Positions 43,756 through 51,486 of a DNA stretch of 64,000 nucleotides are shown one piece after another (the first letter of the stretch is position 1; each line of letters opens with the position of its first letter). This DNA is from Bacteroidales bacterium. Its GTDB lineage: Bacteria; Bacteroidota; Bacteroidia; Bacteroidales; Bacteroidaceae. The stretch is from positions 1 to 64,000 of the forward strand of contig JAILCU010000109.1 in assembly GCA_024690405.1 (NCBI GenBank). Direction: 5' to 3'. The translations under genes and the position numbers were made by a program. The notes beneath the pieces were generated by a model that was given only the letters and a program-made list of their open reading frames with translations, searched no databases and was not told the DNA's origin.

Positions 43756-43815
43756 AAGATGCTGATCTTATGCCCCGAAGATGCTGATCTTACGCCCCGA
43801 AGATGCTGATCTTAC
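43756..43815. repeat. 22-bp repeat of small hairpins
   Basis: AAGATGCTGATCTTAYGCCCCG occurs at 43756, 43778 and 43800 (last partial). Each unit contains AAGAT-gctg-ATCTT, a perfect 5-bp stem with a 4-base loop. A diverged unit (GATGCAGCATC) precedes. Confidence 0.9.
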
Positions 43816-43998
43816 ATAACCGACATGCTGAGCCCAGCATGGCCTCAAAATGTTGTTTTGCCGAGAAAGGTCTTTGGAAAAAGTGTAACTTTTGCAGGGA
43901 AAGTGCGGTGGAAAAGAGTTATACAATCATTGAAAAAAAAGGATTATACAATCATTGGGAAAAGGATTATAAAAAAAGACAAATAAACAACGGGAATA

Positions 43999-44029
43999 TT
44001 TGCGCACTTCGCGTTTTTTGCTATCTTTG
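43999..44029 (+). promoter_or_regulatory. Strong consensus promoter without an evident gene
   Basis: TTTG (43999-44002), 19 bases, TATCTTTG (44022-44029): an exact -33/-7 pair. Transcription would start about 44036 and enter a GC-rich hairpin and five 38-bp repeats. The nearest plausible gene (aspC) is over 900 bases away and has its own box. Confidence 0.75.
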
Positions 44030-44052
44030 TAGCGTTAAAGGAAGGGTTGAGG

Positions 44053-44070
44053 GGGCGCCGGCGGGCGCCC
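44053..44070 (+). other. GC-rich hairpin at the start of the orphan transcript
   Basis: GGGCGCC-GGCG-GGCGCCC, a perfect 7-bp stem with a 4-base loop, about 17 bases after the predicted start of transcription. Confidence 0.55.
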
Positions 44071-44080
44071 GGAACAGGGC

Positions 44081-44268
44081 CCGGTTAACATAGTGAAAAA
44101 CACATACAAAGAAAGGGGCCGGTTAACATAGTGAAAAACACATACAAAGAAAGAGCCCGATTAACATAGTGAAAAACACATACTAAGAAAGAGCTCGGTT
44201 AACATAGTGAAAAACACATACAAAGAAAGAGCCCGGTTAACATAGTGAAAAACACATACAACGAGCAG
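44081..44268 (+). repeat. Five 38-bp direct tandem repeats
   Basis: Units start at 44081, 44119, 44157, 44195 and 44233, with few substitutions; the last diverges at its end. Each begins CCGGTTAACATAGTGAAAAA and continues CACATACAAAGAAAGAG. There are no spacers, so this is not CRISPR. Each unit has the palindrome GTTAAC (ATTAAC in the third). The AGTGAAAAACACATAC core resembles the DUF349 terminator strand at 21191-21209. Confidence 0.97.
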
Positions 44269-44279
44269 AAAAGAAAAAG

Positions 44280-44293
44280 CATCCGGCCGGATG
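44280..44293. other. 14-bp perfect palindrome after the 38-bp array
   Basis: CATCCGGCCGGATG, 11 bases after the end of the last repeat unit. It could be a protein-binding site or a hairpin; unlikely to be a terminator, as no T-run follows. Confidence 0.55.
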
Positions 44294-44340
44294 TCAGGTT
44301 TATACCGACTATTTATTAACTTTTAAATCTATTTTTATTA

Positions 44341-44397
44341 TGAACAACACATTGAAATATTCCCTGCACATGATGCAGAACAACGCGCCCCCGTGAC
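44341..44397 (+). pseudogene. Possible 18-codon peptide or beheaded gene remnant
   Basis: After an AT-rich tract typical of Bacteroidetes translation starts (TTTAAATCTATTTTTATT) comes ATG and an 18-codon frame, MNNTLKYSLHMMQNNAPP, then TGA. The first nine residues look like the start of an exported protein's signal peptide, and the frame then turns into GC-rich unrelated sequence. It may be the remains of a gene once served by the 43999 promoter and 38-bp repeats, a leader peptide, or chance. Confidence 0.25.
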
Positions 44398-44585
44398 GGG
44401 CTCAACGCGCCGCGCCAGCGAAAAAGCTCACCGCCCACGCCCCCCTTTCGTACAGGGACAGACGATAGCCACCCACGGCTCCCTCGTCTGTCCCTGGTTT
44501 GGTTCAAGGCGCCGATGGCGCGGTTCAAGGGTTCAAGGCACAGTGGCGCGGTTCAAAAGGCTCAAGAACCAAGAGACAAAAGGCA
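44398..44585. other. GC-rich intergenic tract, no gene seen
   Basis: Contains two near-copies of a GGCGC(A/C)G-TGGCGCGGTTCAAG-like phrase (GATGGCGCGGTTCAAGG and CAGTGGCGCGGTTCAAAAGG). No coding signature. Confidence 0.5.
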
Positions 44586-44753
44586 AGCGCCAAGGGCCAA
44601 ATGGCCAAGAGCCAAGAGCCAAATGGCCAAGGGCCAATGGCCAACAGCCAAGAGCCAAGGGCCAAATGGCCAAGGGCCAAGAGCCAACAGCCAATGGCCA
44701 ACAGCCAACAGCCAATGGCCAACTGCCAATGGCCAACTGCTAAGGGCCAACAG
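44586..44753. repeat. GCCAA-rich degenerate tandem repeat
   Basis: About 168 bases built from GCCAAGAGCCAA, ATGGCCAAGG and GGCCAACAGCCAAT phrases (period about 7, higher-order about 14 and 21). All frames are open because of the composition, giving false proteins rich in AKGQ or WPLA. A short CCAACACCCAACAGCCAGCACCC run follows at 44804-44835. Confidence 0.9.
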
Positions 44754-44933
44754 TCAGTGTCCATCCCGGAGGCCTGTCCTATTCCTGGGCGTCGTCGCCC
44801 AGGCCAACACCCAACACCCAACAGCCAGCACCCACCCCCCATTTTTCCCCTCTTCTGCGCCAAATCATCAAAAAACTTTGTTGCAGACCGAAAATTATAC
44901 GGGATTTAGTATGGCAAATCCAAGTTTTTGCTG

Positions 44934-44941
44934 TATCTTTG
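44934..44941 (+). promoter_or_regulatory. -7 box of aspC
   Basis: TATCTTTG, 24 bases before the ATG at 44966. The preceding GTTTTTGCTG resembles the sequence before the 44022 box. It rules out the TTG at 44939 as start. Confidence 0.65.
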
Positions 44942-44965
44942 CAGCCAAAATTACTACCACGCAAT

Positions 44966-46159
44966 ATGAATACATTATCTGACCGCCTCAATCGTCTTGC
45001 ACCGTCGGCAACGCTGGCCATGAGTCAGCGCAGCGGCGAGCTGAAGGCACAGGGCGTCGACGTCATCAATATGAGCGTCGGCGAGCCTGATTTCAACACC
45101 CCCGACCACATCAAAGCCGCTGCCATCCGCGCCGTGGAAGAGAACTATTCGCGCTACTCGCCCGTGCCGGGCTATCCCTCGCTCAAGCAGGCCATCGTGG
45201 AGAAGCTGCGCAAGGAGAACGGCCTGGAGTACGCACCCTCGCAGATCCTGTGCTCCAACGGCGCCAAGCAGAGCGTGTGCAACGCGGTGATGGCCCTGGT
45301 GAACGCCGGCGACGAGGTGATTATCCCCGCGCCCTACTGGGTGAGCTACCCGCAGATGGTGCTCCTGGCTGAGGGAACGCCCGTGTACATCGACGCGCCC
45401 ATCGAGCAGGACTTCAAGATCACGCCCGAGCAGCTCGAGGCCGCCATCACGCCGCGCACTCGCGCCCTCATCCTGTGCTCGCCCTCGAATCCTACGGGTT
45501 CGGTTTACACCAAGGCTGAGCTGCAGGCGCTGGCCGCCGTTGTGGCCCGCCATGAGCGCATCATCGTGCTGGCCGACGAGATCTACGAGCACATCAATTA
45601 CGTGGGGCGCCACGAGAGCATCGCGCAGTTCGAAGAGATCCGCAACCGCGTGGTGATTATCAACGGCGTGTCGAAGGCTTACGCCATGACGGGCTGGCGC
45701 ATCGGTTTCATCGCCGCTCCCGAGTGGGTGGTGAAGGGCTGCAACAAGCTGCAAGGACAGTACACGAGCGGTCCGTGCTCGGTGAGCCAAAAAGCCGCCG
45801 AAGCCGCCTACACCGGCTCGCAGCAGTGCGTGGAAGACATGCGCAAGGCCTTTGAGCGCCGCCGCGACCTCATCGTCAGCCTGGCCAAGGACATCCCGGG
45901 TCTGGAGGTGAACGTGCCGCAGGGCGCCTTCTACCTCTTCCCCAAGTGCAGCAGCTACTTCGGCAAGCGCGACGGCGACCGCGTGATCGCCAACAGCACC
46001 GACCTGGCGATGTATCTGCTCGAAGTGGGGCACGTGGCCACCGTCGGCGGCGACGCTTTCGGTTCGCCCGAGTGCTTCCGCATGAGCTATGCCACGAGCG
46101 ACGAGAACATCGTGGAGGCCATGCGCCGTATCAAGGAGACATTAGCAAAACTGAAATAA
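44966..46159 (+). CDS. aspC: Aspartate aminotransferase (class I, PLP-dependent)
   Basis: 397-residue cytoplasmic enzyme exchanging the amino group between aspartate and 2-oxoglutarate. PLP site: Lys237 in NGVSKAYAMTGWRIGF; Asn175 in CSPSNPTGS; Asp204 and Tyr207 in VLADEIYEHI. The opening MSVGEPDFNTPDHIK and the GYPSLKQAI stretch place it in the subgroup found in Thermus and many Bacteroidetes (prephenate-accepting activity possible). The start ATG 44966 is set by the promoter box and by the family's N-terminus (LSDRLNRLAPSATLAMSQ). The purH-type gene starts 14 bases after its stop, so the two are likely co-transcribed. Confidence 0.94.
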   Translation: MNTLSDRLNRLAPSATLAMSQRSGELKAQGVDVINMSVGEPDFNTPDHIKAAAIRAVEENYSRYSPVPGYPSLKQAIVEKLRKENGLEYAPSQILCSNGAKQSVCNAVMALVNAGDEVIIPAPYWVSYPQMVLLAEGTPVYIDAPIEQDFKITPEQLEAAITPRTRALILCSPSNPTGSVYTKAELQALAAVVARHERIIVLADEIYEHINYVGRHESIAQFEEIRNRVVIINGVSKAYAMTGWRIGFIAAPEWVVKGCNKLQGQYTSGPCSVSQKAAEAAYTGSQQCVEDMRKAFERRRDLIVSLAKDIPGLEVNVPQGAFYLFPKCSSYFGKRDGDRVIANSTDLAMYLLEVGHVATVGGDAFGSPECFRMSYATSDENIVEAMRRIKETLAKLK

Positions 46160-46173
46160 TTCTGAAATCATCT

Positions 46174-46764
46174 ATGGATAAGAAAACAATAAAAACGGCC
46201 CTCATCTCCGTTTTCCACAAAGACGGTCTCGACCAGCTCCTCGAGAAGCTCCATGCCGAAGGCGTGGAGTTCCTCTCCACGGGAGGCACACAGGCTTTCA
46301 TCGAGAGTCTCGGTTACCCCTGCCGCAAGGTGGAGGAAGTCACCACCTACCCCAGCATCCTCGGCGGGCGCGTGAAGACGCTGCACCCCAAGATCTTCGG
46401 CGGCATCCTCGGCCGCCGCGAGCTGGACTCCGACCGCCAGCAGATGGCCCAATACGAGATTCCCGAGATCGACCTCGTGATCGTGGACCTCTACCCCTTC
46501 GAGCAGACCGTGGCCAGCGGTGCTTCAGCCGAAGATATCATCGAGAAGATTGATATCGGCGGCATCTCGCTCATCCGTGCCGGCGCCAAGAACTTCAACG
46601 ACGTCGTCATCATCCCCTCGAAGGAACAGTATCGTCCGCTCCTCGACATCCTCAACGCCCAGGGCGCCGTCACTACGCTTGAGCAGCGCCGCCGCTTCGC
46701 CACAGAGGCTTTCGGCGTGAGCAGCCACTACGACACGGCCATTCATGGCTGGTTTGTAGGATAA
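46174..46764 (+). CDS. purH: PurH N-terminal half: IMP cyclohydrolase (MGS-like) domain only
   Basis: 196 residues matching the first domain of PurH, which closes FAICAR to IMP in purine synthesis: KTALISVFHKDGLDQLLEKLHAEG, LSTGGTQAFIESLGYPCRKVEEVT, GRVKTLHPKIFGGIL, DLVIVDLYPFEQTV, KIDIGGISLIRAGAKNF. It stops at the domain end (FGVSSHYDTAIHGWFVG), where ordinary PurH (about 500 residues) continues into AICAR transformylase. No transformylase sequence follows: repeats fill the gap to mreB. Either the two activities are separate genes in this organism, or the gene was cut short. The start at ATG 46174 suits the family. It precedes the mre genes, an order I recall from other Bacteroidetes. Confidence 0.85.
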   Translation: MDKKTIKTALISVFHKDGLDQLLEKLHAEGVEFLSTGGTQAFIESLGYPCRKVEEVTTYPSILGGRVKTLHPKIFGGILGRRELDSDRQQMAQYEIPEIDLVIVDLYPFEQTVASGASAEDIIEKIDIGGISLIRAGAKNFNDVVIIPSKEQYRPLLDILNAQGAVTTLEQRRRFATEAFGVSSHYDTAIHGWFVG

Positions 46765-46772
46765 GACAGGCG

Positions 46773-46840
46773 GCAGGTTCCAGATTTCAAGTTCCAAGGT
46801 TCCAAGGTTACAGGATTCCAGGTTACAGGTTTCAAACCCG
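46773..46840. repeat. GGTTCCAAG/GGTTACAGG degenerate repeat after purH
   Basis: A run of CAGGTTCCAGATTTCAAG, GTTCCAAGGTTCCAAGG and TTACAGGATTCCAGG phrases. It is the same family as the clean 14-bp array at 48870-48960, so one repeat family occurs on both sides of mreB-mreC. Confidence 0.85.
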
Positions 46841-46870
46841 CCTCCACCGAATAGCCCGCTGCAGCCTTTA

Positions 46871-46892
46871 CAGCACGGACACGCCTGTGCTG
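46871..46892 (+). other. Hairpin before mreB
   Basis: CAGCAC (46871-46876) pairs with GTGCTG (46887-46892) around a 10-base loop. No T-run; may separate purH from mreB messages. Confidence 0.3.
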
Positions 46893-46940
46893 AGGCACCA
46901 TTCACACATAAAACAAAAAAAAACAACACATAAAAAGAAT

Positions 46941-47960
46941 ATGGGATTTTTCTCTTTCACCAAAGAAATAGCCATGGACCTCGGCACGGCCAACACCATC
47001 ATCATCAGCGATGACAAGATCGTGGTGGACGAGCCCTCCGTGGTCGCTTTGGACCGCCACAGCGAGAAGATGATTGCCGTAGGCGAGAAAGCCAAGCTGA
47101 TGCACGAGAAAGTGCACGCCGGCATCAAGACCATCCGTCCGCTGCGCGACGGCGTCATCGCCGACTTCAACGCCTGCGAGCAGATGATTCGCGGCCTCAT
47201 AAAAATGGTACACACTGGCAGCCGCCTCTTCACGCCCTCGCTGCGCATGGTCATCGGCGTGCCCTCTGGCTCCACCGAAGTGGAACTGCGCGCCGTGCGC
47301 GACTCCGCCGAACATGCCGGAGGCCGCGAAGTGTACCTCATCTACGAACCCATGGCAGCGGCCATCGGCGTGGGACTCGACGTCCTGGGCTCCGAGGGCA
47401 ACATGATCGTGGACATAGGCGGCGGCTCCACCGAGATTGCCGTGATCAACCTGGGAGGTATCGTGGCGGACCAGAGCCTGCGCATCGCCGGCGACGAGTT
47501 CACACACGACATCCAGGACTACATGAGCCGCCAGCACAACGTGAAGGTGAGCGAACGCATGGCAGAGCGCATCAAAATCAACGTGGGCTCCGCCCTCACC
47601 GACCTGGGCGAGCAGGCACCCGAGGACTATGTCATCCACGGACCGAACCGCATCACCGCACTGCCCATGGAGGTGCCCGTATGCTACCAGGAAATCGCAC
47701 ACTGCCTCGAAAAGACCATCGCCAAAATTGAGACCGCCGTGCTCGCAGCGCTCGAAGAGACACCGCCAGAGCTCTATGCCGACATCGTCAAGAACGGCAT
47801 CTATCTCACCGGAGGCGGAGCCCTGTTGAGAGGTCTGGACAAGCGCCTCACCGACAAGATCAACATCCCGTTCCACATCGCCGAGGATCCCCTGCACTGC
47901 GTGGCCAAGGGAACGGGTCTGGCACTGAAGAACATACACCGCTTCTCGTTCCTCATGTAA
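46941..47960 (+). CDS. mreB: Rod-shape-determining actin homologue MreB
   Basis: 339-residue cytoplasmic ATPase that guides peptidoglycan synthesis along the side wall. Actin-fold motifs: MDLGTANTIIISDD (phosphate 1), PSVVALD, the connector VIGVPSGSTEVELRAV, phosphate 2 VDIGGGSTEIAVI, and adenosine motif IYLTGGGALLRGLDKRL. Length is normal. The start ATG 46941 (MGFFSFTKEIAMDLG) fits the family's amphipathic N-terminus; in-frame codons upstream lie in A-rich leader. First gene of mreB-mreC-mreD-pbp2-rodA, all on one strand. Confidence 0.97.
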   Translation: MGFFSFTKEIAMDLGTANTIIISDDKIVVDEPSVVALDRHSEKMIAVGEKAKLMHEKVHAGIKTIRPLRDGVIADFNACEQMIRGLIKMVHTGSRLFTPSLRMVIGVPSGSTEVELRAVRDSAEHAGGREVYLIYEPMAAAIGVGLDVLGSEGNMIVDIGGGSTEIAVINLGGIVADQSLRIAGDEFTHDIQDYMSRQHNVKVSERMAERIKINVGSALTDLGEQAPEDYVIHGPNRITALPMEVPVCYQEIAHCLEKTIAKIETAVLAALEETPPELYADIVKNGIYLTGGGALLRGLDKRLTDKINIPFHIAEDPLHCVAKGTGLALKNIHRFSFLM

Positions 47961-48002
47961 AAGACCTTACGAAACGAAAAGAAGTTAACAACCGTCTGAA
48001 AA

Positions 48003-48857
48003 GTGAACGCGCTATACCAATTCTTAGCGAAATATTACCACTGGCTGTTATTCGTTGCACTGGAAGGGATCAGTATCACGCTGCTCTTCCAGTTCAATTA
48101 TTATCAGAACAGCATCTGGCTGACAACGGCGAACAGCGCGGTAGGGCGCGCCATCGACTGGCAACAGCAGGCACTGCGCTACATCCATCTGGGCGACGTC
48201 AACAAAGCCCTCATGCAGCGCAACATCCTGCTGCAGCAGAACAACCGCATCCTGGCTGAGGAAATCGCGCAGCTCACCCACGACAGCACCCTCTCCGAGC
48301 GACGGCAGAAAGCGCAGCTCGAGGGCATACGCCTCATCCCCGCACGCGTGACCACCAACAGCGTCATGCACCGCGACAACCTCATGACCATCAACGTGGG
48401 CTCGCTCGACGGCGTGGAACCTGAGATGGGCGTGATCAGCGGCACTGGCGTCGTGGGCATCGTGTACATGACGTCGAGCCACTACTCCATCGTGCTGCCG
48501 CTGCTCAACAGCCGCTCCAACATCAGCTGCCGCCTGCGCGGCACCGACTATCCGGGCTCGCTCAAGTGGGACGGCAGCAATCCGCTCTACGCCACCCTCG
48601 ACAACATTCCCCGCCACGCCCGCTTCAAGATCGGCGACATCGTCGAGACCAGCGGCTACAGCGTTGTCTTCCCCCCGGGCCTCTTCATGGGCAAGATCGA
48701 CAAGGTGGAAAACAGCGACGACGGCCTCAGCTACAAACTGCGCGTGCACCTGAGCATCGACTTCGCCCGCCTGCAGGACGTCTGCGTCGTGGCCCAGGAT
48801 TTCCAGGCCGAAGTCAGGGAACTCGAGCAGCGCGCCGACTCGTTGCTGGAAAGATAG
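48003..48857 (+). CDS. mreC: Rod-shape-determining protein MreC (GTG start)
   Basis: 284 residues. A short cytoplasmic N-terminus and one membrane helix (YYHWLLFVALEGISITLLFQF) precede a coiled coil (about 60-100, LMQRNILLQQNNRILAEEIAQL) and two periplasmic beta-domains (IPARVTTNSVMHRDNLMTINVG, GVISGTGVVGIVYMTSSHYSIVLPLLN, FKIGDIVETSGYSVVFPPGLFMGKI). MreC links MreB to PBP2 and MreD. No ATG fits the expected N-terminus, and GTG 48003 gives the normal start NALYQFLAKYYHW. Confidence 0.95.
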   Translation: MNALYQFLAKYYHWLLFVALEGISITLLFQFNYYQNSIWLTTANSAVGRAIDWQQQALRYIHLGDVNKALMQRNILLQQNNRILAEEIAQLTHDSTLSERRQKAQLEGIRLIPARVTTNSVMHRDNLMTINVGSLDGVEPEMGVISGTGVVGIVYMTSSHYSIVLPLLNSRSNISCRLRGTDYPGSLKWDGSNPLYATLDNIPRHARFKIGDIVETSGYSVVFPPGLFMGKIDKVENSDDGLSYKLRVHLSIDFARLQDVCVVAQDFQAEVRELEQRADSLLER

Positions 48858-48869
48858 TGGCTGAAAGCA

Positions 48870-48960
48870 GGTTTCAGGTTCCAAGTTCCAGGTTCCAAGT
48901 TCCAGGTTCCAAGTTCCAGGTTCCAAGTCCCAGGTTCCAAGTCCCAGGTTCCAAGTTTCA
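48870..48960. repeat. 14-bp tandem repeat between mreC and mreD
   Basis: Six or so copies of AGGTTCCAAGTTCC with small changes (GTCCC for GTTCC in later copies). It lies inside the mre operon, within the 200-base mreC-mreD gap. Similar phrases follow purH at 46773. Confidence 0.95.
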
Positions 48961-49057
48961 TCTGCGCCTCCCCTCCGTGGGTCGAGTGTATGGCGGTTCG
49001 TCCGCCATATCATCCCCCTCCCACCCTCACAAACTCACAACCTCAAAAACATCCCCG

Positions 49058-49576
49058 ATGTTTCCACAATTCCTACGACGACTCTTTTGGCTGGTGCTGC
49101 TGGTAGTGGCACAGATGGTGATTTTCAACTACATCCACCTCTTCGGCTACGCCACGCCACTGGTCTATGTCTATTTCCTGCTGCTGTTCCCGCTGGGCAC
49201 TTCCCGCTGGAGCATCCTTCTGTGGGGTTTTGTGTGCGGGTTCCTGTGCGACGTGGTGTCGCTCAGTCTGGGCATGGGCGCGGCCTCCATGACGCTCGTA
49301 GCGTTTGTCCAGCCCCTTCTGCTCAAGATCATGGTTCAGAAAGATGCCCCCGAGGACCTGCAGCCCGGCTTACGCACCATGGGATTCTGGTCCTACACCA
49401 ACTATACGGCAATCCTCACCGCCCTCTTCTGCCTCTGCTACTTCCTGCTGCAGGCCTTCACCTTCAACCATGCCAAAGACCTCGCCATTGCCTGCGGCAG
49501 CAGCTGGCTGCTGACCTTCGTGCTGTGCATGGTCTTCGAAGGCCTGCGCGACCACAAGACCTCCGAACTGACCTAA
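49058..49576 (+). CDS. mreD: Rod-shape-determining protein MreD
   Basis: 172-residue inner-membrane protein with five to six hydrophobic helices (RLFWLVLLVVAQMVIFNYIHLFG, VYFLLLFPLGTSRWSILLWGFVCGFLCDVVS). The position between mreC and pbp2 and the size are standard. ATG 49058 is the first start with a sensible N-terminus (MFPQFLRRLFW); the frame is open further upstream only across the repeat. Confidence 0.92.
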   Translation: MFPQFLRRLFWLVLLVVAQMVIFNYIHLFGYATPLVYVYFLLLFPLGTSRWSILLWGFVCGFLCDVVSLSLGMGAASMTLVAFVQPLLLKIMVQKDAPEDLQPGLRTMGFWSYTNYTAILTALFCLCYFLLQAFTFNHAKDLAIACGSSWLLTFVLCMVFEGLRDHKTSELT

Positions 49577-49589
49577 CCGCTCCCGTGCC

Positions 49590-51437
49590 ATGGCTAACAA
49601 CACGTATGTCAATCGCAAATATGTCCTCGGAGCCTCGGCGGTGCTGATTATCGTGGTCTTTATCATACGACTCTTCACCCTGCAGCTGCTCTCCGACGAC
49701 TATAAACAGCGCGCCGACTCCATCGCACTGATGCGCCGCATCCAGTTCCCCGCACGCGGAGCCATCACAGACCGCAACGGCAAACTGCTCGTGTACAACC
49801 AGCCCGCCTACGACATCATGGTGGTGATGCAGGAGCAGGTGGGCGTGGACACCCTCGCACTGTGCGAGAGCCTGGGCATCGACACCGCTTGGTACCAACG
49901 CCGCATGGCCGAGATCAAGAACCGCAGCCGCAACCCGGGCTACTCGCCCTACACCCAGCAGCTCTTCATGAACCAGCTCTCCGTGGAGGAGTTCAGCGTC
50001 TTCCAGGAGAAGCTGTTCCACTTCCCGGGCTTCTACATACAAAAACGCAGCATACGGCAATACACCCATCCCTATGCCGCACATGTCCTCGGCGACGTGG
50101 GCGAGGTGAACCCCGACGAGATCAAGGCCGACGACTACTACCGCTCGGGCGACTACATCGGCAAGCAAGGCGTGGAACGGAGCTACGAGCAGCAGCTGCG
50201 CGGCATCAAAGGCTCCGAGATCCTCCTGCGCGACGTTCACGGACGCATCAAGGGACGCTATCAGAACGGCAAATACGACGTCAAACCCATCCCCGGCAAG
50301 AACCTCACGCTGAGCATCGACCTGGAGCTGCAGAAACTCGGCGAACGCCTCATGCAGGGCAAACTGGGCAGCATCGTTGCCATAGAACCCTCGACGGGAG
50401 AGATCCTGTGCATGGTCACCGCTCCGACCTACGACCCCCGCACCATGGTAGGACGCCAGCGCGGCAAGAAACACCGCGAGCTCGCGGCTGACCCCATGAA
50501 ACCGCTCCTCAACCGCGCCATCATGGGCACCTATCCCCCAGGCTCCACCTTCAAGACATCGCAGGCCCTCACCTTCCTCGAAGAGGGCATCATCACGCCT
50601 CAGACGGCTTACCCCTGCTCCCACGGCTTCCACTACGGACGCCTCAAGGTGGGATGCCACGGACATGGCTCGCCGCTGCCCCTCGTGCCCGCCATAGCCA
50701 CCTCGTGCAACGGCTATTTCTGCTGGGGACTGTTCCACATGTTCAACAACCGCGTCAAATACCACTCCACACAGGAGGCCATGACGACGTGGAAAGACTA
50801 CATGGTCTCCATGGGCTTCGGCTACAAACTCGGCGTGGACCTGCCCAACGAGAAACGCGGCATGATTCCCAACGCCGACTACTACGACAAGGCCTACAAG
50901 GGCTCGTGGAGCGGACTCACCGTCATCTCCATCTCCATCGGGCAGGGCGAAGTCACCCTCACGCCCCTGCAAATCGCCAACTTAGGCGCTACCATTGCCA
51001 ACCGCGGGTGGTACATCACCCCGCACGTCGTGCGCGAAGTGCAGAACGACACCCTCGCATCGCAGTATCAGAAACGCCACTACACCAAGGTCTCGCGCTT
51101 TCACTACGAGACCGTCTGCGAAGGCATGGAGCGCGCCGTGAGAGGAGGCACCTGCCGTTCGGCCTACACACCCGAATACGTCACGTGCGGTAAGACGGGC
51201 ACCGCACAGAACCGCGGGCACGACCACTCGGTGTTCATGGGCTTCGCACCGCGCCAGAATCCAAAAATCGCCATCGCCGTATATGTCGAGAACGGAGGAT
51301 GGGGAGCCACCTACGGCGTGCCCATCGGAGCGCTGATGATGGAACAGTACATCAACGGACACCTCTCCGCAGCCAGCCAGCAGAAGACGGAAGTCTTCGC
51401 CGCCAGGCACATCGACTACGGAGGTTACATCAGATAA
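49590..51437 (+). CDS. mrdA: Penicillin-binding protein 2, elongation transpeptidase
   Basis: 615 residues. N-terminal membrane anchor (VLGASAVLIIVVFIIRLFTLQLL), PBP dimerisation domain (IQFPARGAITDRNGKLLVYNQPAYDI) and class B transpeptidase domain with nucleophile Ser319 in PGSTFKT (SxxK), Ser372-Cys-Asn374 (SxN) and Lys535-Thr-Gly (KTG). It crosslinks side-wall peptidoglycan together with RodA, whose gene follows by 49 bases. It starts 13 bases after mreD. Confidence 0.96.
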   Translation: MANNTYVNRKYVLGASAVLIIVVFIIRLFTLQLLSDDYKQRADSIALMRRIQFPARGAITDRNGKLLVYNQPAYDIMVVMQEQVGVDTLALCESLGIDTAWYQRRMAEIKNRSRNPGYSPYTQQLFMNQLSVEEFSVFQEKLFHFPGFYIQKRSIRQYTHPYAAHVLGDVGEVNPDEIKADDYYRSGDYIGKQGVERSYEQQLRGIKGSEILLRDVHGRIKGRYQNGKYDVKPIPGKNLTLSIDLELQKLGERLMQGKLGSIVAIEPSTGEILCMVTAPTYDPRTMVGRQRGKKHRELAADPMKPLLNRAIMGTYPPGSTFKTSQALTFLEEGIITPQTAYPCSHGFHYGRLKVGCHGHGSPLPLVPAIATSCNGYFCWGLFHMFNNRVKYHSTQEAMTTWKDYMVSMGFGYKLGVDLPNEKRGMIPNADYYDKAYKGSWSGLTVISISIGQGEVTLTPLQIANLGATIANRGWYITPHVVREVQNDTLASQYQKRHYTKVSRFHYETVCEGMERAVRGGTCRSAYTPEYVTCGKTGTAQNRGHDHSVFMGFAPRQNPKIAIAVYVENGGWGATYGVPIGALMMEQYINGHLSAASQQKTEVFAARHIDYGGYIR

Positions 51438-51486
51438 CAACAAACAGGTTACATCAGATAACAAAACAACAGATTACAGCACTATC

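Larger units (their letters stand above)
43298..43998. other. Non-coding stretch with several tandem repeat families
   Basis: No frame here looks like a gene. An open frame across it (43123-43809) is made of repeat translations (17-residue units FFTWNGRQWAHAMVMNA) and starts in the PAP2 leader. The repeats are listed separately. The remainder is AT-rich with no motif recognised. Confidence 0.7.

Noticed and set aside
43123-43809. 228-residue plus-strand protein
   Set aside because: It starts in the PAP2 leader and consists of translated 21-bp and 51-bp tandem repeats; no domain, promoter or signal sequence of its own.
44081-44268. CRISPR array
   Set aside because: The 38-bp units follow each other without variable spacers, and no cas gene is in the window.
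44393-44982. Several overlapping open frames on both strands
   Set aside because: They result from GCCAA-rich repeats that lack stop codons in all frames.
48566-49057. N-terminal extension of MreD
   Set aside because: The frame is open across the end of mreC and the 14-bp repeat, but the family start is at 49058.
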